Source of the DNA: Rhodocyclaceae bacterium
GTDB taxonomy: Bacteria > Pseudomonadota > Gammaproteobacteria > Burkholderiales > Rhodocyclaceae
Length of the DNA stretch: 51,488 bases
Assembly (NCBI GenBank): GCA_020445945.1
Contig: JAGRFQ010000031.1
Coordinates: 1 to 51,488 of the forward strand
Reading direction: 5' to 3'
The notes beneath the pieces were generated by a model. The model had not been told where the DNA came from and ran no database searches. It saw only the letters and a program-made list of their open reading frames with translations. A program made the translations under genes and the position numbers. Shown here piece by piece: positions 51,020-51,488 of this stretch (position 1 is the stretch's first letter; each line of letters begins with the position of its first letter).

Positions 51020-51488
51020 ATGCGCGCCCCGACGTGCGACAGCGACACCCATCCGGCTGCCCGCGTGGCCGCGGCGTTCGAGCGCATCGCGCGCGAGCGG
51101 ATGGCCGACGTGCCGCTGTGCAATCGCGCGCTGGCGGTTGAATCTGTGGGCTTTCGGCGCTGGAACGGGCTGTGGGTCGGGGTGCTGGTCACCCCGTGGG
51201 CGATGAATCTGATGCTGTTGCCGGCGGGTCACGCGGCCTTCGCGCCGCTCGCGGTGGGGCAGGTCCGGGCGTGGGACTTGCCCTCCGGTGCGTACGAATT
51301 CATGGGTGGCGACGCCCCGGGCCTCGGGCCGTTCCACAGCTGCGCGCTGTTCTCGCCGATGAACGACTTCGCCACCCAGGGCGAGGCCCGTGCGACCGCC
51401 GCCGCGGTGATGGACACGGTGCTCGCCGCGCCGCCCGAGGTGGCGCCGCCGGCGGTCGACCGGCGCGCCTTTTTGCGCCGCGCGCTCG
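51020..51488 (+). CDS. hupJ: HupJ/HybE family hydrogenase chaperone, cut by the window edge
   Basis: The frame opens with ATG at 51020, 2 bp after the rubredoxin stop, and stays open to the right edge, so at least 156 residues are coded. The translated part contains the HybE-family segments VAAAFERIARERMADVPLCN, the VGFRRWNGLWVGVLVTPWAM block, GAYEFMGGDAPGLGPFHSCA and LFSPMNDFATQGEARATA. HybE/HupJ proteins bind the large subunit or the twin-arginine signal during assembly. The C-terminus and further hup/hyp genes are expected outside the window. Confidence 0.9.
   Translation, partial: MRAPTCDSDTHPAARVAAAFERIARERMADVPLCNRALAVESVGFRRWNGLWVGVLVTPWAMNLMLLPAGHAAFAPLAVGQVRAWDLPSGAYEFMGGDAPGLGPFHSCALFSPMNDFATQGEARATAAAVMDTVLAAPPEVAPPAVDRRAFLRRAL

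Overview
The window is GC-rich chromosomal DNA from a betaproteobacterium, most likely of the Rhodocyclales (Thauera/Azoarcus-like). I infer this from the base composition, the gene content (gltBD, glmU-glmS, nhaR-type regulator, hemP-bfd-bfr with tonB-exbBD, and a hupSLC...DFGHIJ uptake hydrogenase cluster) and protein features such as the MaoC-PTA fusion paired with AckA. No rRNA, tRNA, CRISPR array or intact transposon was seen.

Layout. 1-3081: end of gltB and all of gltD (ammonia assimilation). 3229-5849, minus strand: ackA and a MaoC-phosphate acyltransferase fusion. 6036-9266: glmU and glmS (UDP-GlcNAc synthesis). 9267-12354: an AT-richer accessory segment directly downstream of glmS, the position of the attTn7 integration hotspot. 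It holds three 20-bp hairpin repeats, a broken IS3-family orfA, a very good sigma70 promoter framed by mirror-image TGTTCC/GGAACA repeats, and one large GTPase-like gene of unknown function. 12355-16942: an OYE-family oxidoreductase, a secreted Cys-rich protein, a Bax-inhibitor-1 protein, an NhaR-type regulator and a hydroxypyruvate isomerase-like protein. 17046-24842: an RND efflux pair, a group of small envelope proteins (Cys-rich peptide, His-rich cytochrome c lipoprotein, DUF411 protein), a CaxA-type antiporter and a CDF metal exporter with an HMA-like N-terminus; I read this as metal handling. 24982-26938: an unknown protein translationally coupled to azlCD.

26944-31298, all minus strand: an iron module, hemP-bfd-bfr-(37-aa membrane peptide)-tonB-exbB-exbD, followed by a cysteine-free rpsD paralogue and two small genes. 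Fur-like boxes lie at the hemP promoter and at the rpsD-paralogue promoter. 31473-40892: mixed metabolic genes (FAH-family hydrolase, malonyl-CoA decarboxylase, lgt, yceH-like, pgi, ilvD, a YiiX-like amidase, a glutathione transferase), then a LysE exporter to 41573.

41792-51488: the NiFe uptake hydrogenase. hupS-hupL-hupC are preceded by a sigma54-type -24/-12 element and a long palindrome. A HigA-like HTH gene sits 7 bp behind hupC. A three-gene cassette (LysR, GST, PNPOx-like) then interrupts the cluster, which resumes with hupD-hupF-hupG-hupH-hupI-hupJ behind a second, better sigma54 element whose leader can fold over the hupD ribosome binding site. hupJ runs off the right edge. HupS and HupL form the enzyme, HupC anchors it and passes electrons to quinones, HupD cleaves the HupL tail, and HupF/G/H/I/J serve maturation and oxygen protection.

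The most promising lead for something undescribed is the glmS-adjacent GTPase locus. The split, doubly sigma54-controlled hydrogenase cluster and the iron-linked rpsD paralogue come next. All family assignments are by eye from motifs; no database search was run.
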